From Rariglobus sp041662485 (GTDB lineage: Bacteria > Verrucomicrobiota > Verrucomicrobiia > Opitutales > Opitutaceae), in the NCBI GenBank assembly GCA_041662485.1, contig JBAZSJ010000005.1, positions 62,001 to 126,000 on the forward strand: DNA of 64,000 nucleotides, given 5' to 3'. Shown here in pieces: positions 46,618 to 55,064 of the stretch; position 1 is the stretch's first letter, and each line of letters opens with the position of its first letter. A program made the position numbers and the translations under genes. The notes under the pieces are model-generated. The model was not told the origin of the DNA, did no database searches, and was given only the letters and a program-made list of their open reading frames with translations.

Positions 46618-46631
46618 ATGGCTTGAGCGGA

Positions 46632-46667
46632 GTTAATTAAATTACCATTTTTGGTAAATTAATTAAC
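46632..46667 (-). promoter_or_regulatory. AT-rich 16-bp inverted repeat upstream of GH38 (candidate operator)
   Basis: Arms GTTAATTAAATTACCA and TGGTAAATTAATTAAC pair at 15 of 16 positions around a TTTT spacer. It occupies almost the whole 59-bp gap between the regulator stop (46677) and the GH38 start (46617). The symmetric ACCA-N4-TGGT core is a plausible GntR-type site. A terminator is less likely because there is no downstream U-tract and the stem is almost all A:T. Confidence 0.6.
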
Positions 46668-46676
46668 CGGCCGGAC

Positions 46677-47744
46677 TCAAGCCTGTTTTGGCGCCGGCCC
46701 GGTGGACTCGCCGACGAACAACGGCACGGCCCTCGGCTGCACCAGAGACGGCTTCACCCACTCGACGCGCCCGATCATCCAGTCCACCGCCTTGGCCAGG
46801 TAACGGTCGCGGGGCGGGGTTTGCAGAGCGGTAAGCGAGGGAACCAAGAAGGGGCCGAGGCCCTCGTCGTTGATCGCGCACACCGACACGTCGCGCCCGA
46901 TGCGCAGACCACGCTCGTGGAGGGCGCGCATGGCGCCGATGGCGGCGTGCACCGTAGTGCCGAGGAACGCCGTGGCGGGGGCGCGGCGCGTCTTGAGCCG
47001 GGCCAGCATCAGGCGATAGGCCTCGGCCAGCATCCCGACCGATTCGGGACAACTGAGCAACTCGCCCTCCAGGTCGTTTTCGTCGAGGTAGGCGCGCCAG
47101 CCGGCGATGCGCGCCCTGATGACGGGATTGGGCGGCTGGATGTTGATGCAGTCGATGCGGCGATGGCCGAGCTTGCGCAGGTGGGCCAGCAGCTTGTCGC
47201 CGGAGGCAAAGGGGAACACCATCACCGAGCGCAGACCCGACTTCGTCTGGTCTTGGTCGAGCACCACTACGCGTGTGCGGGCGGAGATCAGTCGCTTCAC
47301 CAGCGGATCGGGCATCTCTTCAGCGCTCAACGGCAATAGGAAGACACCGTCGAAGCCGTCCAGCGCGGAGCTTATCACCCGATCACCGTAGTGCGAAAAA
47401 CTGAACGAGCGCACCATCGCGCCGCGCGCCTCGGCCGCGTCATAGACACCGTCGCGCCACAGCGCGCTCTCTCCGCCGATACGTCCGGAGTGGAGGAAGG
47501 CAATCAACGGACGGCGCGCTTCCGCCGTCGTCTCGGTCTCCGCCGAAAGACGTCCGGTGGGGCCGCGGGCGAGCAGGCCCTCGGTGGTCAGTTGCCGGAG
47601 AGCCTTGCGCACCGTAGGCCGGCTGAGACCCAGTTCACGGGCAAGCTGCCGTTCGCCCGGGAAACGTCCGGCGTGGTCGCCATGCTCAAGGCGCTTGCGG
47701 ATGATCTCGACGGCGAGTCGCGTCTGGGTGTCGGGGCGGGCCAT
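46677..47744 (-). CDS. GntR/LacI chimeric transcriptional regulator (AraR-like)
   Basis: About 355 residues from the ATG at 47744. An N-terminal GntR winged helix (FPGERQLARELGLSRPTVRKAL) is joined to a LacI/GalR-type periplasmic-binding effector domain (PLIAFLHSGRIGG, VVLDQDQTKSGL, LGHRRIDCINIQ). This chimera is known from AraR of Bacillus and from many Verrucomicrobial sugar regulators. It lies directly upstream of the GH38 gene on the same strand, separated only by the inverted repeat, so it probably represses GH38 and itself in the absence of a mannoside-derived inducer. Longer start at 47795 is possible but adds a non-conserved tail. Confidence 0.9.
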   Translation of the reverse strand: MARPDTQTRLAVEIIRKRLEHGDHAGRFPGERQLARELGLSRPTVRKALRQLTTEGLLARGPTGRLSAETETTAEARRPLIAFLHSGRIGGESALWRDGVYDAAEARGAMVRSFSFSHYGDRVISSALDGFDGVFLLPLSAEEMPDPLVKRLISARTRVVVLDQDQTKSGLRSVMVFPFASGDKLLAHLRKLGHRRIDCINIQPPNPVIRARIAGWRAYLDENDLEGELLSCPESVGMLAEAYRLMLARLKTRRAPATAFLGTTVHAAIGAMRALHERGLRIGRDVSVCAINDEGLGPFLVPSLTALQTPPRDRYLAKAVDWMIGRVEWVKPSLVQPRAVPLFVGESTGPAPKQA

Positions 47745-47893
47745 GCGCGCCCTTATGCCCGAGCGCCTGCCCCGGATGCAAGCCGCACCGCCCACCGCCG
47801 GCTATCTGCGCGACGTCCTCTCGCGCCTGCCAGCCATGACCAATCAGGACGACCTTGCTCCTCTCACCCCGGCTCGTTGGCCACCGTCTGTCG

Positions 47894-47911
47894 AGGTCGT
47901 AGCTACGACCT
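47894..47911. repeat. 18-bp perfect palindrome
   Basis: AGGTCGTAGCTACGACCT reads the same on both strands. It lies about 150 bp upstream of the GntR/LacI gene in a region without genes. A second element, TTGGTGACCATTGATAACCAT at 47925-47945, carries TGGT/ACCA boxes like the GH38 operator. Function unknown; a dispersed palindromic repeat or a regulator site are both possible. Confidence 0.45.
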
Positions 47912-48002
47912 GGCCCGCTTCGTATTGGTGACCATTGATAACCATGTCGGCTTCGTAATCGCCACCATTACGACCGTAACCCACGTCATACTCCAGTCCC
48001 GG

Positions 48003-48105
48003 CTATGAGGTCGGCCGGTATTTCAACACATAGCAGCTGATTCCCCGTGAAACCAACCACTCGGCGTAACCCTTGCCCTCGTGTCCCGAGAGGGACCAGT
48101 ATGAC
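48003..48105 (-). pseudogene. remnant of an alpha/beta-hydrolase esterase
   Basis: The minus strand encodes SGHEGKGYAEWLVSRGISC followed by YVLKYR, the oxyanion/strand region of acetylxylan-esterase or BD-FAE type alpha/beta hydrolases (compare G-H-E-G ... A-W-L ... G-I ... V-L-K-Y-R). The frame ends at a TAG a few codons later (48003-48005) and upstream a stop interrupts it, so only about 33 codons survive. A degraded gene fragment. Confidence 0.5.
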
Positions 48106-48131
48106 AGTGGACAAATCTACTGAGTCTAGCG

Positions 48132-48243
48132 TAATAGGGTGACAGGTAGGGACGGACCGCTGGGCCGTCCGTTGCGCGGTGCCCAGTGGTAAATCGCGGC
48201 GGGCCCAGCGGTCCCGCCCTACCTGGAAATCGTCACTCTATTA
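48132..48243. mobile_element. 112-bp palindromic MITE-like element
   Basis: The ends are inverted: TAATAGGGTGAC at the left and the complement of TAATAGAGTGAC at the right (11 of 12). Longer inner arms follow: AGGTAGGGACGGACCGCTGG at 48144-48163 pairs, with small differences, with the complement of 48201-48224. The element encodes nothing. It sits between two degraded genes, and a related GGTAGGG...CGCTGGGCCG segment lies at 28957. Structure fits a MITE or a large REP-type palindrome mobilised in trans. Confidence 0.6.
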
Positions 48244-48249
48244 TGCAAG

Positions 48250-48633
48250 GCCCAGTAATTGGCACCAAGGCCTCAAGGAGGCCGAAAAGGAGATTGCAGA
48301 CGCCAAATACCCAAGACTTCGCATGTTCACGGTGTTCAATACAATTCGGCAAACGCCAGAGCTGCGTTTCAACCCGATACGATAAAGGGGCTTTCCACCT
48401 CCGACGGTGGGAATGTAAAGGGCTTTGCCCTTGCGGGCGCAGACCGACGGTTTGTCTGGGCGAATGCAAAAATCGAAGACGATATGGCGATCGTTTTGAG
48501 CGCCCCCGTGATCATGCATCCCTTCGCCGTCCGATATGCTTGGGCGAACAATCCGGCTGTAAATCTTGTCGATGGCGCCGGGTTGCCCGCTGTTCCGTTC
48601 CGCACGGATAATTGGCTGCAAATTGAGCCCTGA
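48250..48633 (+). pseudogene. internally deleted, frameshifted sialate O-acetylesterase remnant
   Basis: Two pieces of one family in different frames. The first (about 48250-48382) reads AEKEIADAKYPRLRMFTV, the N-terminal block of sialate O-acetylesterase homologues. The second (about 48372-48633) reads GNVKGFALAGADRRFVWANA and later AVRYAWANNPAVNLV and PFRTDNWLQIE, the C-terminal domain of the same family, ending at TGA 48631-48633. The central SGNH catalytic part is missing, so the gene lost an internal segment and shifted frame. It begins immediately after the MITE-like element. Confidence 0.7.
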
Positions 48634-48706
48634 TGAAAGGCATAATCGGGATACTGGTGAAAGGGAAAGAGCTGCTGGATGAGGCGGAGCCCCCCCTCGC
48701 GCCGGT

Positions 48707-50626
48707 TCAAGTGCAGCGGGGAGCGTCAAGCAGGGCGCGCATGGTCCGCCCGAACGTGAACAGATCAAAGGGCTTTTCGATGATGTCCGTCTGGCCGAGC
48801 TGGTGGAGTTCGGCCAGGGCGGCGGAGTTGAGATTGCCCGTGGCCACGAGCACCGGAACCTCCGGCCAGCGTTGGCGGAGAACCTTGAGGACGTCGATGC
48901 CGCCCAGTCGCGGCATGTTCAGGTCAAGGATCACGATGTCGAGGTGGGTCTCGGCCGCGAGGATGAGCTCGATGGCCTCGGCGCCGTCCATGGCGGGTTG
49001 CACGGTATATCCGGCGCCGCGCAGCACGGTCCCGAGCATGTCCTGGATCGGCTGTTCGTCCTCGACGAGGAGAATGTGCTCGGTGCCGGGCGACAGGTGG
49101 AACTGGCCCGGTTGGAGGATTGGCGACGGGTGTTGCTCGGCGGGGCGCGCCTTGAGCGGCAGATAGACATGGAAAACGGTGCCTTTTCCGGGAGAGCTTT
49201 CGAGGTCGATCACCCCCTGGTGATTGGCGACGATGCCGTAGACGACCGCCAGCCCGAGGCCGGTTCCGCCGTGGTCCTGCTTGGTCGTGAAGAAGGGCTC
49301 GAAGATCCGGGCGCGCACCTCGGGCGGCATGCCGAGGCCGGTGTCGGCCACCCGGATGTGCACGTAGTCCTGCGTGGGATCGACCTTCAGGTCGGCGATC
49401 ATCGGGCCCTTGATCCGTCCGGTGGCGATGGTAAGCGCGCCGCCGTCGGGCATGGCGTCGCGGGCGTTGACGCAGAGGTTGAGCAGCACCTGCCGGATCT
49501 GGTTGGCGTCGGCGGCGAAGACTTCGATCGTGTCGTCCAGCTCGCGCCGGATTTCGATGTTACGGGGGAAGGTTTCGTCGAACATGCCGGTCAGCTCGTT
49601 GATCAGCGAGTTGATGCGCACGGCCTCATACGAGACCTCGGTCTTGCGGCTGAAGGCGTGGATCTGCCCCACCAGGGAAGCGGCCCTCAGGGCGGCCGCG
49701 TGCACGGCGGAGAGGTAGCGATGGAGGCGCTGGTCCGCCGGAGGCAGGGCGATCGAAAGCTCGGTGAAGCCACGGATGATGGCGATGATGTTGTTGAAGT
49801 CGTGCGCGATCCCGCCGGCGAGCGTGCCGAGACTTTCCATCTTCTGGGCCTGGCGCAGTTGTTCCTCGAGGGTTTTCCGCTCGGTGATGTCCTCGCGCAG
49901 GCAGAGCAGGTATGTGATTTCGTCGAGGTGGTTTCGGATCGGCGAGACCTGGACGAGCTCCCAGGTTTCCGTGCCGTCCTTGCGCTGCGAGCGCAGTTCT
50001 CCGGACCATTTGTGCCCGGAGGCGACCAGGGTGCAGAAATGCCTGTAGGCGGCCTCGCTGGGATGCCCGTCGCGCAGCAGCGGGATCTGCCGCTCGAAAA
50101 TTTCCTCCAGCGTGTAGCCGGTCACCTCGGTGTAACGGGAATTTACATACTGCGGCGTGCCGCCGGGCGTGGTGAGCACGATGGAAACGGGGGCCTGTTC
50201 GACGGCCTGCGCAAGCTTGCGGAAATGCTCCTCGGCCAGACGGTGCTTGGTCACGTCACGGCCAATGGCGCGGACCGCCTTCAGTTCCCCGTCGAGGTCG
50301 CGGATCGCGGTTTCTTCCCAGGCGATCCAACGCCAGCCCTGGGCGGTCTGCCAGCGGTGCTCGCGCGCGATGTGGAACGGCGGGCGCCCCAGGCGTTGCG
50401 AGGCGTCCGTCCAGTCGCCGGCGTCTTCCGGATGGATCAGCGCAAAGACGTTTTGGCCGACCCAAAAGGGGGCGGGCTGGCCGAATTTCCGGGCGAAGGC
50501 CCGGTTGACCTCGAGCACGCGGTTGGTGGCCGGATCAAAGAAAACCGCAAGCTCCAGGCTGTCGGCCCAGGGACCCAGGGCCGGCAGGGGAGTCGCTAAA
50601 GTGCTTTGCTCGGGGACGGACTTCAT
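48707..50626 (-). CDS. PAS-PAS hybrid histidine kinase with C-terminal receiver domain
   Basis: A 639-residue soluble sensor kinase. Two PAS domains (about 20-135 and 140-260, the second with PQYVNSRYTEVTGYTLEEI and a PAC-type CLREDITERK), a HisKA-like dimerisation segment with the phospho-acceptor His in GGIAHDFNNI, an HATPase_c domain (NLCVNARDAM, DTGLGM, GTGLGL) and a receiver domain with the phosphorylatable Asp in VILDLNMPRLGG. No membrane helices, so the signal is cytoplasmic. It follows the HDOD gene by 18 bp on the same strand and is probably cotranscribed. Output could be through its own receiver or an unlinked regulator. Confidence 0.92.
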   Translation of the reverse strand: MKSVPEQSTLATPLPALGPWADSLELAVFFDPATNRVLEVNRAFARKFGQPAPFWVGQNVFALIHPEDAGDWTDASQRLGRPPFHIAREHRWQTAQGWRWIAWEETAIRDLDGELKAVRAIGRDVTKHRLAEEHFRKLAQAVEQAPVSIVLTTPGGTPQYVNSRYTEVTGYTLEEIFERQIPLLRDGHPSEAAYRHFCTLVASGHKWSGELRSQRKDGTETWELVQVSPIRNHLDEITYLLCLREDITERKTLEEQLRQAQKMESLGTLAGGIAHDFNNIIAIIRGFTELSIALPPADQRLHRYLSAVHAAALRAASLVGQIHAFSRKTEVSYEAVRINSLINELTGMFDETFPRNIEIRRELDDTIEVFAADANQIRQVLLNLCVNARDAMPDGGALTIATGRIKGPMIADLKVDPTQDYVHIRVADTGLGMPPEVRARIFEPFFTTKQDHGGTGLGLAVVYGIVANHQGVIDLESSPGKGTVFHVYLPLKARPAEQHPSPILQPGQFHLSPGTEHILLVEDEQPIQDMLGTVLRGAGYTVQPAMDGAEAIELILAAETHLDIVILDLNMPRLGGIDVLKVLRQRWPEVPVLVATGNLNSAALAELHQLGQTDIIEKPFDLFTFGRTMRALLDAPRCT

Positions 50627-50644
50627 GGGGCGATGCGCATGAGA

Positions 50645-51553
50645 TCACACCATGCCGCTCAACATGCCGGGCAGTTTGGCCATGATGTTTTCGATCGACG
50701 CCTGGGCCAGCGATTCCTCGCGCTCATTGGCGTTGAACAGAATGTGCCAGCCCTCGGCTTTGCGCCAGGCGCCCGCTTCCAGGGAGGGCACGCGTTCGAA
50801 TCCGCTCGGGATGCCCACCTCGCGAACCACCAGGTCGGCCACCTGGACGGCGGCGGCATACATGCGGTAATCGCCCGCTTCGCCGGGGTGGGCGTGGTGG
50901 CGCACGGATTCCACGATTTCGGGCGCGAGTTGATGGCGCTCCAGATAGTAGCCGCCGATCGCCGCGTGGTCCCAGCCGACCAGCGCGCGTTCGGCCGCGC
51001 AGACGGCTTCGGCGTCGGCATGATCGGCGCCGATCACCTTTTCAAATTCACTCTGCCAAGCGGTGCCCAGGACGACTTTCCCTACGTTGTGCAGCAGTCC
51101 GATGATGTAGTCGGTGTCGTCGTCCACCAGAAGGTTGGTGGTGGCGAGAATCTCCCGCGTCATGATGGCCGTGCCGATCGAGTGCTGCCAGAGTTCGCGC
51201 CACGGCAGCTTCATCGACGAGGAACTGATCCGCTCCATGTCCTCGATCACCGGCGTGGCCATCGAGAGTTCCCTGATCTGCCTCAGTCCGAGATACAGGA
51301 CCGCCTCCTCGATGTTGTTCACCTTTGCGCTGAGGCCGAAGTAGACGCTGTTGACCATGCGCAGCAACCGGGCGGTCAACGACGGATCGCGGCGGATGAT
51401 CTCGGCGATCTGGGAGGTGTAGCTTTGTTCGGAGTTAACCAGGCCCGCCAGCTTGCGGTTGATGCTCTGGAGCGACGCCAGTTTCGGGCAACGCTCGATT
51501 CGATGCCGGATCTCATCATCCAGATAGGGACCGGTGGATGTGGACGTGCTCAT
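50645..51553 (-). CDS. HDOD domain protein
   Basis: About 302 residues from the ATG at 51553 (MSTSTSTGPYLDD); the frame is open further upstream to 51679 but without a better start. The HDOD core is visible: IAEIIRRDPSLTARLLRMVN, SVYFGLSAKVNNIEEAVLYL and a degenerate HD region GLLHNVGKVVL (HN in place of HD). HDOD proteins act in signalling and can bind nucleotides or partner kinases. It is the first gene of the two-gene operon with the hybrid kinase, and diverges from the glycan locus at 51811. Confidence 0.9.
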   Translation of the reverse strand: MSTSTSTGPYLDDEIRHRIERCPKLASLQSINRKLAGLVNSEQSYTSQIAEIIRRDPSLTARLLRMVNSVYFGLSAKVNNIEEAVLYLGLRQIRELSMATPVIEDMERISSSSMKLPWRELWQHSIGTAIMTREILATTNLLVDDDTDYIIGLLHNVGKVVLGTAWQSEFEKVIGADHADAEAVCAAERALVGWDHAAIGGYYLERHQLAPEIVESVRHHAHPGEAGDYRMYAAAVQVADLVVREVGIPSGFERVPSLEAGAWRKAEGWHILFNANEREESLAQASIENIMAKLPGMLSGMV

Positions 51554-51782
51554 GAAGAAGGGCGAAAGGGATGAGGTTTGCACACTAGTAGATGATAACC
51601 CTTTCGGCACATCGGCCGGTCGGTTGAGTCGAAATCGTGTAAGGACGCCCACAAACCGGTTTTCCCCCGGCCTCGGCAATTTCTGCCGCCCCCTTGATTC
51701 TTGTTTTCAAACCACGGTGATTTCCAAAATAAAAATTTATTAATCATTTTATATAATGTTGTTACAACTCACATGAATTGCG

Positions 51783-51798
51783 TGGCCCGTTTTTTGCA
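51783..51798 (+). promoter_or_regulatory. candidate sigma-54 promoter for the glycan locus
   Basis: TGGCCCGTTTTTTGCA matches the -24/-12 pattern TGGCACG-N4-TTGCA with one change, and the GG and GC dinucleotides have the required 10-nt spacing. The expected start of transcription (about 12 bp past the GC) falls within a few bases of the ATG at 51811, so the mRNA would be nearly leaderless. A TATAAT at 51752-51757 in the AT-rich upstream region lacks a matching -35 box. Inference from sequence only. Confidence 0.4.
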
Positions 51799-51810
51799 AT
51801 CAACGCGGCC

Positions 51811-53826
51811 ATGTCCTCATCAAGCGTTTATACCCCGCTTCCCGTCGAACATCTTTCATCGTCCGTGGACGAAGCGCTCAACCGGGCCGCGCAACAAGCC
51901 AGGATGCGACAGTCGTCATCCGCTCCCCACGCGTTGGCAACCGCACGCGAGGCGCTCGAACAAAACTGGGAAAGAATCGTGTCCGCCGCCACCTTGGTGT
52001 CCGCTTGGGAGCTGCCAAAGGCGCCGCGCCTGCGCGACGTGCCGGATCAATATTGGGGCGCCTACGCGGAATGGCTGTTCGCCTATCCCGAGAATCCGTC
52101 CGCCGCCGATCTTCCGGCCATCGCCGCCCATCTGGCCGCGCGGGTCGAGGAGATCGCCGACTGGATGGAGCGCAATTACGCCGCCACGCCCATTCGCGTC
52201 GCCGTCGCGGCCTATCTGCGCACCCCGCCGCCGCCGCTGGCCGGCATGCCGCGCATCCTTCAACTTCGCATTCAGCAGGCGCGCGCGCGCATCCTGATCC
52301 GGGCGCAGGGCGGCCGGGTGGGTGTTCACTTGGTGTCGACACGGCGCGATAAACGTCCTCTGCGCGTGGGCGTTCTCCACTCCCGATTCGACCACCGTCC
52401 GGAAACCTTCGCCACCTACGCACGCTGCGCGTCGCTTGATCCGCGGCGCGTCGAACTGCACCTCTTTGCCGGCGCCCCCGCCTTTTCACCGATCGAGAAT
52501 CGCTGCCGCGACATCGCCTTTGCATTCGAAATCCTGCCCGAACACGCGGCCGAACAGCTGGCCGTTTTGCAGGGCCACAAGCTGGATGTCCTGATCTACG
52601 CGGACGATCTTTCCGCCCATCCGCTGCCTGCCGCGCAACTCGCCCTGTTCCGCGCGGCACCGCTTCAAATCGCCACGGGGTCGTTGACCACCGGTCTGCC
52701 GGCGATGGATCTCCTGCTCACCGGCGCCTACGATGACGCCGCCTGCCACCCGCACGCGTTCAGCGAACGTCTCGCGGTTCTCCCCGAAACGGCGCAGGCG
52801 TGGGATCTCTCCGCGGATCGTCCGGACGATGCCCTGCCGTGGGACCGCGCCACTCTCGGACTTGAGGCGGACCAGCCTTGCGTCGTCAGCCGCGCCGGCC
52901 TTGCCAACGACGCCGCGGTGCTCGCCCGCTGGCCCGCGCTGCTCACCACCGTGCCCGGAGCCGCGCTTCTTTTCGTGCCGTCGCCCGGCCAGACCGATCT
53001 CGATCACGCGCGGCAGGCCGTCGCGGCAACCAATGATCCCTCCGTCCGGTTGCACGAACCCGCGCCCTTGGATCACGCCGAAATGGCCTCGTTGCTGGCG
53101 CTGGCCGATCTCGCCATCGATCTTGATGGTCCGGCGGCCATCCTGGCGCTCGAAGCCGGCGTGCCGCTGCTGGCCGTCGCCGGATCTCCCAATGCCGCCC
53201 TGTTGAAGTCCGCCGGCCTCACCGGACTCATTTTCACCGATCTTGCCTGTCGCGATGCCGAGGTTGTCCGCCTCCTGGCCGACGCCGACGCCCGCGCGCG
53301 TCTGCGCGAGACCGTGGAACAGGCCATGATGAAGCTGCCGCGCTTTGCCGATTTCTATGCCGCCGCCGCCGACTTCACCCTGCTGCTGGAAACGGCCTGG
53401 GACGAACTCTGCACGCTCGGCCGCCGCGGCATGATGCACACCCGCGCGCCGTTGCACGTCGCCACTCCGCACTCGTTACATCCGGGCGATCTCCAGTCCG
53501 AAGGCCGCACGCTCATCGCCGCCGGGTGTCCCGAACGCGCCGTGCCGTGCCTGCTCTCGGCCATCCAGCGCGCGGAAGGCGACGCCGCCCTGTGGTTCGA
53601 TCTCGCCCGCGCCTACCGGGCCGCCGATCTCGTCCAGCCCGCCATCGAAAGCCTCGAAGCCAGCCTGCGCCTCGATGAGGCCAACGCCGCCGGCTGGATC
53701 ATGCTTTGCGAACTCGCGGCCGCCGCCGGTCTCAGCGACCTCGCCCGCGAAGCCCTGGATGTCGCCGCCCGCCTGCGTCCGGACGACGAAAACCTCGCCG
53801 AGCTAAGATCCGGCCTGGACGCCTGA
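51811..53826 (+). CDS. GT41/SPINDLY-like glycosyltransferase with TPR tail
   Basis: About 671 residues from the ATG at 51811. A helical N-terminal region precedes a GT-B fold resembling O-GlcNAc transferase SPINDLY-family proteins (RPLRVGVLHSRFDHRPETF, then DVLIYADDLSAHPLPAAQLA, AAPLQIATGSLTTGLPAMD). The C-terminal part (about 570-671) is TPR-like. Some canonical GT41 residues are altered or hard to place, so the donor and activity are uncertain. It is the first gene of the plus-strand glycan locus, 31 bp before the UDP-galactopyranose mutase gene. Confidence 0.7.
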   Translation: MSSSSVYTPLPVEHLSSSVDEALNRAAQQARMRQSSSAPHALATAREALEQNWERIVSAATLVSAWELPKAPRLRDVPDQYWGAYAEWLFAYPENPSAADLPAIAAHLAARVEEIADWMERNYAATPIRVAVAAYLRTPPPPLAGMPRILQLRIQQARARILIRAQGGRVGVHLVSTRRDKRPLRVGVLHSRFDHRPETFATYARCASLDPRRVELHLFAGAPAFSPIENRCRDIAFAFEILPEHAAEQLAVLQGHKLDVLIYADDLSAHPLPAAQLALFRAAPLQIATGSLTTGLPAMDLLLTGAYDDAACHPHAFSERLAVLPETAQAWDLSADRPDDALPWDRATLGLEADQPCVVSRAGLANDAAVLARWPALLTTVPGAALLFVPSPGQTDLDHARQAVAATNDPSVRLHEPAPLDHAEMASLLALADLAIDLDGPAAILALEAGVPLLAVAGSPNAALLKSAGLTGLIFTDLACRDAEVVRLLADADARARLRETVEQAMMKLPRFADFYAAAADFTLLLETAWDELCTLGRRGMMHTRAPLHVATPHSLHPGDLQSEGRTLIAAGCPERAVPCLLSAIQRAEGDAALWFDLARAYRAADLVQPAIESLEASLRLDEANAAGWIMLCELAAAAGLSDLAREALDVAARLRPDDENLAELRSGLDA

Positions 53827-53857
53827 TTTTCACCCCTCCGTCACCAACCCCGCCGTT

Positions 53858-55024
53858 ATGAAATGTGATTACCTGATCGTGGGCGCCGGCTTCTCCGGCC
53901 TCGTCCTCGCCGAACGCCTCTCCAACGAACTCGGCGCCACCTGCCTGGTGGTCGAGCGCCGCTCCCATATCGGCGGCAACGCCGCCGACGAATACGACGA
54001 CCACGGCGTCCTCGTCCACAAATACGGCCCGCACTACTTCCGCTCCGACAGCCAGCGCGTGCTCGACTACCTCGCGCGTTTCACGGCCTGGCATCCGGTC
54101 AGCTACCAGATTCTCTCCTGGACGCAGGACCGGTATTGGAAATTCCCCGTCAACCTCAACACCTTCGAGCAGATGATCGGCCGCCCTTCCACCGAGGAGG
54201 AGTTCAAGGCCCACCTCGAAAAGGTCCGCATCCCCATCGCGAATCCCGCCAACTCCGAGGAGGTGATCATCTCGCAGATAGGGTGGGAACTCTACGAACG
54301 CTTCTTCAAGGGCTACACCCAAAAGCAGTGGCGCAAATCCCCCGCCGAGCTCGACGCCTCGGTGTGCGCCCGCATTCCGCTGCGCACCAATCGCGACGAC
54401 GCCTACCTGCGCGAGAAATTCCAGGCCCTGCCCGCCGCCGGCTACACCCGCATGTTCGAGCGCCTGCTCGCCGCCTCGCCGAAAGTGAAAGTTCTGCTGA
54501 AGGCGGACTACCGCGAGGTCATGAACCAGGTCTCCTACGGCCATCTCATCCACACCGGCGCCATCGACGAATATTTCGACTACCGCGCCGGCGTGCTGCC
54601 CTACCGCTCCCTTCGTTTCGAGGCCGAAAGCTTCACCCCCGCGCAGCTCAAGGAGCGCGAGCCTGTCTCCGGCCGCGCCGGTTTCTGGCAGCCCGCCATG
54701 CAGGTCAACTATCCGAACGAGTTCGACTTCACCCGCATCGTCGAGGTCAAGCACGCCACCGGCCAGCTCTGCGCCAACACCACCATCGTCCGCGAATATC
54801 CCGCCGACTACGTGCGCGGCGGCGAGGCCTACTATCCCGTTCCCACCGCCGAGGCGCGTCGCGCGTTCGAGACCTATGCCGCGCTCGCCCGGCTCGAACC
54901 CCGCACCTACTTCGCCGGACGCCTGGCCACCTATCGTTATCTCAACATGGACCAGATCGTGGACGCCGCCCTCGACCTTTTCGAAACCATCCGCGCCGCC
55001 CGGTTCGCCGCCAGCGCCGCCTGA
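53858..55024 (+). CDS. glf: UDP-galactopyranose mutase
   Basis: A 388-residue flavoenzyme that interconverts UDP-galactopyranose and UDP-galactofuranose. The FAD-binding motif CDYLIVGAGFSGLVLAE is at the N-terminus, followed by HIGGNAADEYDDHGVLVHKY and the mutase motif YGPHYFRSD. Substrate-site context WKFPVNLNTFEQM and the family block FFKGYTQKQW are present. Its presence shows that the glycan made by this locus probably contains galactofuranose. Same strand and short spacing as both neighbours. Confidence 0.95.
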   Translation: MKCDYLIVGAGFSGLVLAERLSNELGATCLVVERRSHIGGNAADEYDDHGVLVHKYGPHYFRSDSQRVLDYLARFTAWHPVSYQILSWTQDRYWKFPVNLNTFEQMIGRPSTEEEFKAHLEKVRIPIANPANSEEVIISQIGWELYERFFKGYTQKQWRKSPAELDASVCARIPLRTNRDDAYLREKFQALPAAGYTRMFERLLAASPKVKVLLKADYREVMNQVSYGHLIHTGAIDEYFDYRAGVLPYRSLRFEAESFTPAQLKEREPVSGRAGFWQPAMQVNYPNEFDFTRIVEVKHATGQLCANTTIVREYPADYVRGGEAYYPVPTAEARRAFETYAALARLEPRTYFAGRLATYRYLNMDQIVDAALDLFETIRAARFAASAA

Positions 55025-55064
55025 GTCCCCTCAACGCCGCCCCCGTTCACCCCGTCTTACCTCC

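Noticed and set aside
43771..46626. Plus-strand open frame opposite GH38
   Set aside because: Antisense shadow with arginine/histidine-rich translation; GH38 is unambiguous.
48186..48611. Small cysteine-containing plus-strand protein
   Set aside because: It is the wrong frame across the sialate O-acetylesterase remnant, whose homology lies in the two other frames.
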